DNA from: Ktedonobacteria bacterium
GTDB taxonomy: Bacteria > Chloroflexota > Ktedonobacteria > Ktedonobacterales > JACDGC01
Assembly (NCBI GenBank): GCA_027459705.1
Contig: DAIDHM010000201.1
Coordinates: 1-64,000 of the forward strand
Direction: 5' to 3'
Length of the DNA: 64,000 nt
Shown: in pieces, positions 1 to 9,000 of the stretch
How the letters are laid out: each line of letters begins with the position of its first letter
Position numbering within the stretch: the first letter of the stretch is position 1
Notes under the pieces: generated by a model
Databases searched by the model: none
Told to the model about the DNA's origin: nothing
What the model saw: the letters and a program-made list of their open reading frames with translations, nothing else
Translations under genes and position numbers: made by a program

Positions 1-291
1 GGCGCTGAGCAGTGGGGGAGCGGTGACGGCGAGCCAGCTCTTCGCCCCGTATGGCGCCACGCGCTACAGCAGCGGGGTGATGCCGACCAGCTATGGCTAC
101 ACCGGGCAACGGAGCGATCCCAGCGGGCTGGCGTATTTCCACGCGCGGTACTATGATCCCACGGTGGGGCAGTTCACCAGCGCCGACAGTGCGCAGGGGC
201 TGAACCGCTACAGCTATGTGCAGGGCAACCCGACGACGCTGACGGATCCGAGCGGGAATATGGCCTGCGCGGTGTATGCCGATGGGCTGTG
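1..291 (+). repeat. Rhs core direct repeat, copy A
   Basis: About 290 bases of Rhs core nearly identical to 1466-1756 (about ten mismatches by eye). Homology ends abruptly after the codons for ADGLC, where the two tips diverge. The left end is cut by the window. Confidence 0.9.
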
Positions 292-1018
292 TACCACACA
301 GCGGCGCACATCTCTCATTCCATTATCCTACACGACAACTGTAGCTGGGCAAAATAGCTCCAATGTAACGAACGCTCAAAATGCAAACTCAGCTACATCT
401 CCTGTGAAATCTAAATATTATACGCAAGATGGTCCCCGGATTCGTCTTTCAACAGATCCTAACAATGATTGTAATAAGCGTGGGACTGATTGCTATATTA
501 GCATACAGCGAGCTAGCGATCTCAAATCCTCAAACCAAGAAATTCGCCAACTTAAAAATGCAATTCTCTTTCTTACTGATGCCTATAATTTCGTGGCCGA
601 TCTTGGAGCATTACTTGTGGCATTTTTAACCAATGACGATCCAGCGATAGCGGCAAATGCGACGATGTTAGTTGGCGACATTGCCAATGTGCTAATCGAT
701 TTTGGCGAATCTCGTGGATGGGATCCACCTAAGTGGGTGCAGGATGCGCTCGATGCTTTTAGAATATCGCTTGGCGTACTGAAATGGGCACTTGGATTTG
801 GATTCATCGGAGATCTTCTTCAGCCAGAAGAAGGAGCTGTGCGAGACGTATCAACCATTGTGGCGAAATGGTTTATGAGTTTAATGCTCGGAAGTAGCGG
901 ATCGATAGATTTTCTGCAGTCCAAGTTATCGGCAGATCAAAAGCATGCAGCATGTGTGGCGGATACATCTGTTACGAATGCACAGTATGCAGCGGGAGCC
1001 TGCAACTACTTTCCTTAG
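2..1018 (+). CDS. Rhs-family protein, C-terminal part with variable tip 1 (5' partial)
   Basis: The reading frame is open from the left edge, so the gene starts outside the window. The first ~95 codons are conserved Rhs core with the repeat-associated signature (DPSGLAYFHARYYDP, then FTSADSAQGLNRYSYVQGNP and TDPSG). After the shared peptide MACAVYADGLC the sequence switches to a ~235-residue tip that is much richer in AT than the core. The tip has several hydrophobic stretches (roughly residues 180-210, 215-235, 255-275 and 285-305), which suggests a membrane-inserting effector rather than a nuclease. Rhs proteins are large shells that deliver such C-terminal toxins. A small membrane protein follows 14 bases downstream, the usual place for an immunity gene. 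Toxicity is inferred, and no known toxin fold was recognised. Confidence 0.8.
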   Translation, partial: ALSSGGAVTASQLFAPYGATRYSSGVMPTSYGYTGQRSDPSGLAYFHARYYDPTVGQFTSADSAQGLNRYSYVQGNPTTLTDPSGNMACAVYADGLCTTQRRTSLIPLSYTTTVAGQNSSNVTNAQNANSATSPVKSKYYTQDGPRIRLSTDPNNDCNKRGTDCYISIQRASDLKSSNQEIRQLKNAILFLTDAYNFVADLGALLVAFLTNDDPAIAANATMLVGDIANVLIDFGESRGWDPPKWVQDALDAFRISLGVLKWALGFGFIGDLLQPEEGAVRDVSTIVAKWFMSLMLGSSGSIDFLQSKLSADQKHAACVADTSVTNAQYAAGACNYFP

Positions 1019-1032
1019 AAAGGAAGGATGAG

Positions 1033-1386
1033 ATGTTACCTGATTATGTTATTAATATATTTGTCATATTGACCTCCCTAGGAGCGATTCTAGCAGCAAG
1101 TGCTATCTACCATAGTATCTGGAGAATGTATGAGTCATATGAGGAAGGAGAGCAAAAACATTCATTGTGGATGGGATTATGGGTAATGAGATTTATAGCT
1201 ATTGAATCGGTTGTGATATATGCAATGTTGATACTGTTATTAATAGTTTATCCCGACGGAAAGAATATGATGACTACGATTGTTTTAGCGTTACTTCCCA
1301 TTGTATTTACCATGATTTATGTGAATTCAGTGATATATTGGGCAGTGGTATTACGAGATATGCTGAAGCAGCGGGGACAAAGTTAA
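1033..1386 (+). CDS. Small multi-pass membrane protein, candidate immunity protein for Rhs tip 1
   Basis: 117 residues starting at MLPDYVINIF. This start was chosen over the longer ORF because a strong Shine-Dalgarno (aggaagg) precedes it and it lies 14 bases after the Rhs stop. Four hydrophobic helices are visible, near residues 5-25, 50-75, 82-102 and 95-110, with a charged loop (MYESYEEGEQKH) after the first. The last few residues are encoded by DNA that also reads as Rhs core in another frame, so the original 3' end may have been replaced by recombination. No family was recognised. The immunity role is inferred from position, size and membrane nature, matching a hydrophobic toxin tip. Confidence 0.65.
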   Translation: MLPDYVINIFVILTSLGAILAASAIYHSIWRMYESYEEGEQKHSLWMGLWVMRFIAIESVVIYAMLILLLIVYPDGKNMMTTIVLALLPIVFTMIYVNSVIYWAVVLRDMLKQRGQS

Positions 1387-2480
1387 TGGCATCGGTAAAT
1401 GAACCAGAGAACGTGGGCGGCACGTACAGCTACCTGGTGGCCGACGCGCAGGGCAGCGTGAACGTGGCGCTGAGCAGTGGGGGAGCGGTGACGGCGAGCC
1501 AGCTCTTCGCCCCGTATGGCGCCACGCGCTACAGCAGCGGGGTGATGCCGACCAGCTACGGCTACACCGGGCAACGGAGCGATCCCAGCGGGCTGGCGTA
1601 TTTCCACGCGCGGTACTATGATCCCACGGTGGGGCAGTTCATCAGCGCCGACAGCGCGCAAGGGCTGAACCGCTACGGCTATGTGCAGGGCAACCCGACG
1701 ACGCTGACGGATCCTAGTGGCAATATGGCCTGCGCGGTGTATGCCGATGGACTGTGCCAGCGCGGCCCGAAGGGGGCACCGCATCCGGCCCTGACGACGA
1801 CGGGGCATGAAGGTGCGAGTGGGCAGAGTGGTGCGAAGGGGGATGCGGTTGGGGCGCCTCAGGGAGGAATACCTCCCGCAAGCCCACACTTCTGCGATGC
1901 TTGCAGTGGCGCTACCTCTCAAACATGCGATAACGTATGTCATGCGCGAAATATTGTTGCGAAACTGTATAATGCTACCGTTTTTATTGAGTTAATTTTG
2001 GTATCTCTATTATCCTGGGGTTTTACAGATATTTTGAAGCTGCTAGAAGCTAAATTAAATGCAATTTCATTCTTCTTAAAAGTAATTGAGGCTCCAACTC
2101 TCATTGCAAAAGGCATAGTTGGAAGTTACTTGTTTATCAATGCGGTGCCATTAACAGGCCAAATATTCTTCTCAATGCAGACTCTTGCATATTTATTAAA
2201 TGGTGGTGAGTTTGATGTTGCACAAATTGAAAACGCAAAGACCCATATAGAGGCATCAAGCCTGATTGGAACGCTCGGTGCAACATTTATATGGGTAATC
2301 CAGTCCGTTGGGATACTAGGGGGGGCCTATGCAACTGCAGATGTAGGAGGAGCTGACATAGCAGTGAATGCGGAAGAATTAGTAACGCTAATTGATAGTG
2401 TAGCATTCACAATGAGTGTTGGCTATTTAGCTTATGCGGTGAACCAGCTAAATGAGGCTGAAAATTTATTACAAAAATAA
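1386..2480 (+). CDS. Truncated Rhs protein (orphan core plus tip 2)
   Basis: Rhs-like coding begins near 1359 (YAEAAGTKLMASVN) and continues into the core segment also present at 1-291. The likely start is the ATG at 1386, which overlaps the stop of the preceding gene as TAATG and suggests translational coupling; a TTG at 1338 is the alternative. Residues ~1-120 are core, ending in the same MACAVYADGLC junction. A glycine/proline-rich linker and a ~180-residue AT-rich tip with about four hydrophobic segments follow (IELILVSLLSWGF, AKGIVGSYLFINAVP, IGTLGATFIWVIQSVGILGG, VAFTMSVGYLAYAV). It lacks the bulk of the Rhs shell and looks like a displaced reserve tip that recombination could move onto a full-length gene. 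Confidence 0.7.
   Translation: MASVNEPENVGGTYSYLVADAQGSVNVALSSGGAVTASQLFAPYGATRYSSGVMPTSYGYTGQRSDPSGLAYFHARYYDPTVGQFISADSAQGLNRYGYVQGNPTTLTDPSGNMACAVYADGLCQRGPKGAPHPALTTTGHEGASGQSGAKGDAVGAPQGGIPPASPHFCDACSGATSQTCDNVCHARNIVAKLYNATVFIELILVSLLSWGFTDILKLLEAKLNAISFFLKVIEAPTLIAKGIVGSYLFINAVPLTGQIFFSMQTLAYLLNGGEFDVAQIENAKTHIEASSLIGTLGATFIWVIQSVGILGGAYATADVGGADIAVNAEELVTLIDSVAFTMSVGYLAYAVNQLNEAENLLQK
1466..1756 (+). repeat. Rhs core direct repeat, copy B
   Basis: Second copy of the Rhs core segment at 1-291, offset by 1465 bases and about 97 percent identical by eye. The homology provides a substrate for tip exchange between the two genes. Confidence 0.9.
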
Positions 2481-2542
2481 TCGAGGCAACAGTGCAGCAA
2501 GTATTGAGCAATCAAGAATTAGAATGAAAGGGTTGGTTTGTA

Positions 2543-3025
2543 ATGGCGATAATTGCGTTGCTGCGTCACTCCGATATTTTGGACCTTCAGAATTTTGTGC
2601 ATAAAAATACCCTCAATTTCAGTTTCTCTGCTGATATATTTGATTTCGTCATATTCGAACTGATGATACTGTTCTTAAGTGGCTTTAGTCTTGTGTTGCT
2701 CATCGATAAAATGAAATCACCTGTACCAAGAAAGCGACTAGAACAAATTAATAATATATGGTCTATAATAGACTATATTATCATAATAATAATAGGTTTT
2801 ATAACAATAATACTGCTATTATTTTTCACAAAATATTATGTTAAAGCTTTTGACAATTTTGTTCTGCAAAGCATTATTGGATGGGTCGTATGGATATATT
2901 TTATAGGAATTATCGTGATTAATGTCATCAAATGGTTTATGATAAAAAGGCGAGGGGCAACGGGTGCAGCAGAGCGTGACGAGCAATGGCATGACGACGA
3001 CGACCAGCTACATCGGCAACTATGA
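2543..3025 (+). CDS. Small multi-pass membrane protein, candidate immunity protein for Rhs tip 2
   Basis: 160-residue ORF, strongly AT-rich, 62 bases after the Rhs tip-2 stop. Hydrophobic segments lie near residues 33-55 (FELMILFLSGFSLVLLI), 72-95 (a run of Ile then FITIILLLFF) and 108-132 (IIGWVVWIYFIGIIVINVI). Residues after about 136 (the RRGATGAAERDEQW stretch) are produced by reading a Rhs core fragment in the wrong frame, so the native C-terminus has probably been replaced. No family recognised. It occupies the same position relative to its Rhs tip as the gene at 1033-1386, which supports an immunity role by analogy only. Confidence 0.6.
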   Translation: MAIIALLRHSDILDLQNFVHKNTLNFSFSADIFDFVIFELMILFLSGFSLVLLIDKMKSPVPRKRLEQINNIWSIIDYIIIIIIGFITIILLLFFTKYYVKAFDNFVLQSIIGWVVWIYFIGIIVINVIKWFMIKRRGATGAAERDEQWHDDDDQLHRQL

Positions 3026-3095
3026 AGAGGTGAGCGCGACGAGCGGGACGACGGTGGTGACGAAGTATTACCAGGCGGGACCGGCGATAGGGGCG
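2952..3095 (+). pseudogene. Orphan Rhs core fragment
   Basis: In frame with the GTG at 2964 the DNA reads GEGQRVQQSVTSNGM, then SYIGNYEEVS and VVTKYYQAG, a typical YD-repeat stretch. It corresponds to the core segment lying just N-terminal of the part retained at 1359 onward. Homology stops after YYQAG and the frame then runs into unrelated sequence. There is no complete gene, so this is a recombination remnant marking the right edge of the Rhs locus. Confidence 0.75.
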
Positions 3096-3141
3096 TTATG
3101 CACCCCATATTCTCTGATGAGCATGCTCCCTCAACGGAATA

Positions 3142-3150
3142 TGGTATGAT
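3142..3150 (+). promoter_or_regulatory. Extended -10 promoter for the HAD/ispD genes
   Basis: TGG followed by TATGAT, 66 bases before the GTG start at 3216. No convincing -35 is seen, consistent with an extended -10 promoter. Confidence 0.5.
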
Positions 3151-3215
3151 CTCCTGGAGCGACTGGTATCTGTAGCATACACCTCCCTGATTCCTCACCA
3201 GTCCAAGGATCGATT

Positions 3216-4049
3216 GTGTTTCAGATCGTGATACTTGACGTCGATGGCACCATCCTCGATAGTCAGCATCATCTCCACCCCCACGTGAGCGCCGCCATCC
3301 GCGAAACGTTGTCAGCTGGCGTACGCGTCATTCTGGCAACCGGAAAACTCTACACTTCCATCCAACCATTGATCGCGGAATTTGGCTTGACAGGTCCGCA
3401 GATCACGTGTAATGGCGCGGCGATTGTGGATGCCCTCAGCGGCGAAACCTTGCGCTCCTGGCCTTTGCAGGGTGAGCCGTTGCAGCGTACGCTACGGGTC
3501 CTCGCCGCGGATTCCGTCCCAGTGGCCTGGTATATCAGCGATCGCATCATGACCGATGCTCCGCCCGGACTTTTGGATGAAACCCTGACCGCCTATCTTG
3601 AGCCAACCATGGACCGCGTGCCCAGATTGGACCCCGACCTCCTCCCACCGCCCCTCAAATTGCTGACGACTGGCACAGAGGCAGAACTTGCCGCGCGGCT
3701 GGCCACTACGTCTCCACTGCTTGCCCCGGCGGTGCGCATCGTCCGCACCGCCGTCGAGTTCCTGGAATATATGGATCCGGTAGCGAGCAAAGGGACCGCA
3801 CTGACTGAAGTGCTCGCGATGCTGGGAATCGCGCGTGCGGCGTCACTGGCAATTGGTGACGGTGAGAATGACATCCCTCTCTTCGCCGCCGCCGGATTCG
3901 GCCTGGCGATGGCGAATGCCATGCCAGCGTTGCAATCGGTCGCCCATGGGCAAGTTCCGTCGAATGACGAACAGGGCGTCGTCCATGCGTTGCGTCAGTA
4001 TGTGCTAGACCGAGGGGAAGCGCATAATCAGGAGCGACCCGCACCATGA
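3216..4049 (+). CDS. Cof-type HAD-IIB family phosphatase
   Basis: 277 residues with GTG start. HAD motif I is DVDGT at residues 7-11 with the nucleophilic aspartate. A cap domain lies at roughly 80-185. The motif III lysine is in SKGTALTEVL and motif IV is GDGENDIPLF near residue 215. The layout is that of Cof/YidA/SupH sugar-phosphate and nucleotide phosphatases. Substrate cannot be read from sequence; members dephosphorylate hexose phosphates, FMN, PLP or similar small molecules in the cytoplasm. The stop overlaps the ispD start (ATGA), so the two are translationally coupled, but that does not define the substrate. Confidence 0.88.
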   Translation: MFQIVILDVDGTILDSQHHLHPHVSAAIRETLSAGVRVILATGKLYTSIQPLIAEFGLTGPQITCNGAAIVDALSGETLRSWPLQGEPLQRTLRVLAADSVPVAWYISDRIMTDAPPGLLDETLTAYLEPTMDRVPRLDPDLLPPPLKLLTTGTEAELAARLATTSPLLAPAVRIVRTAVEFLEYMDPVASKGTALTEVLAMLGIARAASLAIGDGENDIPLFAAAGFGLAMANAMPALQSVAHGQVPSNDEQGVVHALRQYVLDRGEAHNQERPAP

Positions 4050-4864
4050 GCTCAACTGTTGCGCCGGGAAATCCGGTCGTACTGGCAGAACCAGCGCGCC
4101 GCGCCACGGTTGCCGTCATCCTCTGCGCGGGTCAGGGAACGCGGGTTGGCGCGGGTATGAACAAGATCCTGCTGCCCATACACGGCCAGCCGCTTTTGCT
4201 CTTTAGTCTGCAGGCACTGGCCGCCGCGCCTGAGATTGATGCAATCCTCCTGGTGGCGCATCCGCGCGAGGTGGCGACCATCCACGCACTGGTGCGCCAG
4301 CATCCCGCTGGCGCATCGGTCTGGGCGGTGATCCCGGGCGGAGATTCGCGCCATGCCTCCGAAGATGCGGCGCTCGCCTTTCTGCGGCCATCCGTGGTGA
4401 CGGGGGAGAACCGGGTCATCCTCATCCATGATGGGGCGCGGCCATTTGTCACGGTGGCCGACATTGCCGCGTTAGTCGCAGTTGCATCCCGGGGTGAAGG
4501 CGCCGTGCTGGCGTCCCCGGTCGCGTTGTCGGCAGGTATCGCCAGGATCACCGCAGATGGGCTGGCGCATGGGGTGGACGGAGTGGACGGTGTGTCGCGC
4601 ATCCTCTGGTGCGCCCAGACTCCCCAGGCGTTTCCGTCCGCGCCGCTGTTATCGGCCTATGACGCGGCGCGGGCAGCGAGGCGTGAAGGGACAGATACGG
4701 CTATGACATTCGCCCAATCTGACTTGCCTATCAGGGTGGTCGCTGCGCAAGGACCAAACTTCAAACTTACCACACCCGAAGATATCCAGCTAGCTGAATA
4801 TCTCGCGGATCACGCGCGTCCTGACGAGACAGGATCAACAGATCACCCGGCAGCGCTTGAGTGA
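4046..4864 (+). CDS. ispD: 2-C-methyl-D-erythritol 4-phosphate cytidylyltransferase
   Basis: 272 residues. It transfers CMP from CTP to MEP, the third step of the non-mevalonate isoprenoid pathway. The CTP-binding motif is LCAGQGTRVGAGMNKILLPI near residue 30, the IspD signature IHDGARPFV is near residue 130, and KLTTPEDIQLAE closes the fold. The protein is about 40 residues longer than E. coli IspD, with ~20 extra residues at each end. It overlaps the upstream HAD phosphatase by four bases. No ispF follows; the next gene is convergent, 15 bases away. Confidence 0.92.
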   Translation: MSSTVAPGNPVVLAEPARRATVAVILCAGQGTRVGAGMNKILLPIHGQPLLLFSLQALAAAPEIDAILLVAHPREVATIHALVRQHPAGASVWAVIPGGDSRHASEDAALAFLRPSVVTGENRVILIHDGARPFVTVADIAALVAVASRGEGAVLASPVALSAGIARITADGLAHGVDGVDGVSRILWCAQTPQAFPSAPLLSAYDAARAARREGTDTAMTFAQSDLPIRVVAAQGPNFKLTTPEDIQLAEYLADHARPDETGSTDHPAALE

Positions 4865-4879
4865 GTTCAGGACGGTTGA

Positions 4880-5935
4880 TCACGGCGCGGAGCGCGCGGT
4901 GAGCGCCAGGCCGGGCATGCGCTTGGCTGGCACAATTCCTCGATCCGCGAACCAGCGTGCGGCATCAGCCAACGAGGTTGCCAGGGATCGATATGTCAGG
5001 TTCCATTCGCGTCGCGCCTTGCTATCATCGTACCACCAAGTATGCGCCAACAGTTCCGCAACCCCTGAATCGAGCAGGGGCTGTGCGGTGACGCGCTCCA
5101 GGACTGAACCTGCCAGGCGCAATGGCCCTAATGGCAAGCGCCAGCGCGGTGGTTGCCGACCTGCGATCTCCGCCAGCTGGCCGAAGACCTCCTGGAAGGT
5201 GACATTGTGGCCCGTCACCAGATAGCGTTCCCCCGTCCTGCCCTGCGCCAACGCGCGTACGTGCGCGATGGCGGCATCGCGCACATCGACCTGACAGAGA
5301 CCACCTGGGAGGTAGCCGGGGATTTGACCGCGCAGGTAAGCGATAATCATCCGCGAGGAGGTGAGATAGTGGTCTCCAGGTCCGACACAGAAGCCGGGAT
5401 AGACCATGACGAGATCCAGTCCGCGGTCCAGGTATTGCGGAATCGTCGCTTCAGCGCGGCGCTTGGATCGCACGTAGGGCGAGCGGAAGTGGTCGAGGAC
5501 AGCGCGTTGCTGGTAGGCCGCCACTTCATCCAGCGGCGGCTTTGTGGGATCCCCGATGCCCAGCGCGAAGATCGACGCGGTATAGACGACCCGGCGCACG
5601 CGGTGCCGGAGCGCCGCCTCGAAGATATTGATCGTCCCACCATAGTTGACGGCATCACAGATGGCCGCGTCCTGAGGTCGCGTGGCGATGCGCCCCGCGA
5701 CATGGATGATCGTGTCGCAATCCGCGACTGCCCGATCGATCGTAGCAGGATCTGTCACATCGCCGGTGACCCAACTCACGGGCAATCGCGCCAGCTCGGG
5801 GTCCGATGGCGTCCCTTCGCCGCGCCAGAGCGCGCGGATTGCACCAGGGTCCTGGTCGGTTTCGCGGTGCGCGACCAGGGCGCGCAATACGGCCGTGCCA
5901 ATGAAGCCAGTTCCCCCCGTCACCAGTGTCACCAT
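4880..5935 (-). CDS. NAD-dependent epimerase/dehydratase, HpnA-like extended SDR
   Basis: 351 residues from the Met preceding VTLVTGGTGFIG. The ORF opens 9 codons earlier, but that leader lies before the Rossmann fold. The cofactor motif is TGGTGFIG; catalytic Tyr/Lys are in YVRSKRRAE near residue 160. PGFCVGPGDHYLTSSRMI and the later VDVRDAAIAHVRAL resemble hopanoid-associated sugar epimerase HpnA and dihydroflavonol-4-reductase relatives. The HpnA assignment is by overall pattern; no other hopanoid gene is visible here, so the substrate is unknown. It lies downstream of, and on the same strand as, the c-di-GMP protein gene. Confidence 0.82.
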   Translation of the reverse strand: MVTLVTGGTGFIGTAVLRALVAHRETDQDPGAIRALWRGEGTPSDPELARLPVSWVTGDVTDPATIDRAVADCDTIIHVAGRIATRPQDAAICDAVNYGGTINIFEAALRHRVRRVVYTASIFALGIGDPTKPPLDEVAAYQQRAVLDHFRSPYVRSKRRAEATIPQYLDRGLDLVMVYPGFCVGPGDHYLTSSRMIIAYLRGQIPGYLPGGLCQVDVRDAAIAHVRALAQGRTGERYLVTGHNVTFQEVFGQLAEIAGRQPPRWRLPLGPLRLAGSVLERVTAQPLLDSGVAELLAHTWWYDDSKARREWNLTYRSLATSLADAARWFADRGIVPAKRMPGLALTARSAP

Positions 5936-6028
5936 CGTCGTCCCCCACATGTTTTTGCTCATTCCAACGCCAGTCTATACGAGGTGAGAGGGTGGCGAAC
6001 CAGGGAAATGTTTCATGCTCGGCGCCAA

Positions 6029-9000
6029 TCATGCCACCGCGCCAAGATCATCGTCGCGCTGCGCAGCCAGGACATCCAGTCCCAGTGACGCGATCAAGGC
6101 TTCGACGAGCGTGGAATCAAATCGGCCAGCCACCACTTCGGCACGCAAGAAGCAAACCCCTTCATACAACGAGCGACCGGAGTGATAGGGTCTTTCGGCC
6201 GTATACGCCTCGAAAGCGTCTGCGACACTGAGGATTCGCACGATGAGGGGAATCTGTGTGGCTCTCAGGCCATCGGGATACCCCGAACCATCGAGACGCT
6301 CATGATGCCACCGCGCGATTGGAACGCAATCCGCAAACGCCGTAGCATGGCTGAGCATTTCCGCGCCGATGGTGGTATGCGCGCGGATTTTCTGCCATTC
6401 TTCGGCATCGAGTGGACCGCGTTTATTGAGGATAGTGTCAGGAAGGCCGATCTTGCCAATATCGTGCACCAGTCCCCCTCGATGGGCCAGTTCTGATAGC
6501 TCTTCCAGACCCAGTTGATGCGTCATTGCGACCGCGTATCGGGCGACGCCAGCGGAATGAGCGGCGGTGAAACTGTCGCGGAGATCGATCGCGTTGATGA
6601 TCGCCTGGGCCATCTCCAGATTGGCGTGCATCGGCAACGCCTCGAAAGCTTCCGTCGCGCCGGTGCCCTGGCGGATCAGTTCCAGCGAATACCCCTCCAC
6701 ACGGTTGCGGCCCCGATGTTTGGCGGCATAGAGCGCCAGGTCTGCGGCCTTCAGCAGAGAACCAGGGACGGATGCTTGTGTGGGGAAAGTCGCGAAGCCG
6801 AGAGAGGCGGTCACTGGCACCAGACTACCAGAAGACACGCGCGTGTCATGGTTTTGCGGACTGGCAGATGACTGATCGCTATCGACGATATCGGACCTTC
6901 CCGGTTGGGCGTTCAGGCGGATGCTGGCAATCTGTTGACGGACGCGTTCCGCGATGTGCCCGGCCTCATCATAGCTGGTCTCGGGTAAGACTATCGTAAA
7001 CTCTTCGCCGCCATAGCGCGCCGGGTAATCGCGGCGGCGCACTGCCTGACGAATCGCTTCGGCCACCGCGCTCAGTGCCAGATCTCCGACATCATGGCCA
7101 TAGGTCTCATTGAAGCGGCGAAAATGGTCGACATCCAGCATGATCACCGAGACCGGCAGACCGGCGGCGGCCGCGCTCATAATCTCTTGTCGCAAGGTTT
7201 GTTGCAGGGCACGGTGGTTGAAGAGGCCCGTCAACGGATCGACCTGCGCTAACTGTTGCGCCTCATGATAGAGCGATGCGCGATGGAGCGCCGTGGCGAT
7301 CTCGTCGGCCGCGGCCAATAGCATCTCCTGTTCGGGCAGATCCCACCGCATGGGGCTGTCGGCGCGGAAGGCTGCCATGAGCGCACCAAACACCTTGCCA
7401 TCCACCCGCAATGGCACGCATGCCAGTTGTCCCATGGGGAGAGTAATGGGCATCTGCGTTTCAATGTCGAAGAGATCGATCGCTGATACATTGAAGTGAG
7501 GCACGCCCTGTGCCAAAACCTGCAGCATATGAAAGCGCGCGTCCTCAGCGATCGGTGAGGTGGTCAATGCGTTAGCCAACAGGCTCGCCTGTGCTGCGGA
7601 GATTGCGTCGCATAAATGGAGATGAAGGACCCGTGCATAATCGGGTCGGTCATGGTCGCGCAAGATGAGGCCACAATTTGTCACGCCGATATCCGTCGTC
7701 AAGATATCCAAAGCTTCGCGCGCAATGGTCGTCTCATCCAAGGCCTTCGAGCACTGCTGCGCGAGCAAGCGGAGGATGCGATTTTGACGTGATGCGCGAA
7801 ACTCCGCGGTCATGTCGCGGTTGATGCCCAGCACTCCATGGAAGGTGCCATCAGCCAATCGCAGTGGGACGGCCTGCAAGGTGACATAGCCTGACGACCC
7901 ATCTTCAGAAAGGGTGCGCACGGTGAGCGGCGGTTCGATTTCCCCAGTGCGGAGGAGGCGCACAACGGGAAAATCGTCGAGTTGCAACGGCTGGCCATCC
8001 AGAAGATAGCACCCACTGAGTACCGCCGAGCTGTCCTGTGTACGCATCGTCTGCGTGTGGTGCAGCGCAATCGCGGGCACCGCGAACCCGGCTTGATTTT
8101 TTTCATTGCGGTGGCGTTCCTGTCCCTGCGCGTCATACATCACCAGACCATCTTGCACTGACTCAAAGACGGTCTGAAACTCCAGTCGCAGGCGATCACT
8201 TTCCCGTAGCGCCAGGGCAAGGTCGCGCTCCATCGTGACGCGTTGGCTGACATCGCGACCGATGGCGATGAACAACTGGGTCGCGGGGATCCAGGTGATG
8301 AGTGTTTCCAGGATAATGTTGACCCCATAACGATCAACCAGTTCCGTCTCAAACGCGCTATGACCGTGCACATGAGCCTCGCGGCGCATGCGAAGGATCA
8401 TCCGCAAACCATCGCGTTGCCGCGGAAACAAGAATATAGGGAGCTTGCCAATCAGTTCTTCGCGCGCATAACCAAAGAGCGCTTGCATTGCCGCGTTGCA
8501 ACGAACAATCATTCCTGCTTCATTCAGCACCAGTACGATGTCTGGCCGGATTGATTCCAGCAACGAGTCCAGAAAATCCCGTTCGATGCGGACTTGTTCC
8601 AGTGCATCGTGCTGGGCGCGGTTCGCCGCTTCCAGCGCCTCGCGCTTGGTGAACACTTCATCCAGCAGGTTGTTCATCTCCTGCCCGATTTGGTGAAATT
8701 CAGTTGACCGATCCAGTGTGCTCAAGAACTGCCGGATGGTCATCGCACTGATGGTCACAAACAACGCGATGAGGAAGATCCAGAGCGACTGTGTCAAAGC
8801 CATAACTGGTCGTTGAGTCTGGACGAAATGGGGGATGCCGATGAGGAGATCCCCAGCGGCAAAAAGCCAGACAGCCCGGATCGAAAGCAAGGACGAAGCA
8901 GTTGCCGCAACGATCAGAAAGCGAAGGAGGTCCCCATTCTGCGCACTGCTCGGCCCAGGTTGGAGGACGAGCGCGAGGTGCACCACATTGAGGGAACCGA

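Noticed and set aside
5153-6088. 311-codon plus-strand ORF opposite the epimerase gene
   Set aside because: It is a shadow of a well-supported SDR. Its composition is Arg/Asp-rich with no motifs.
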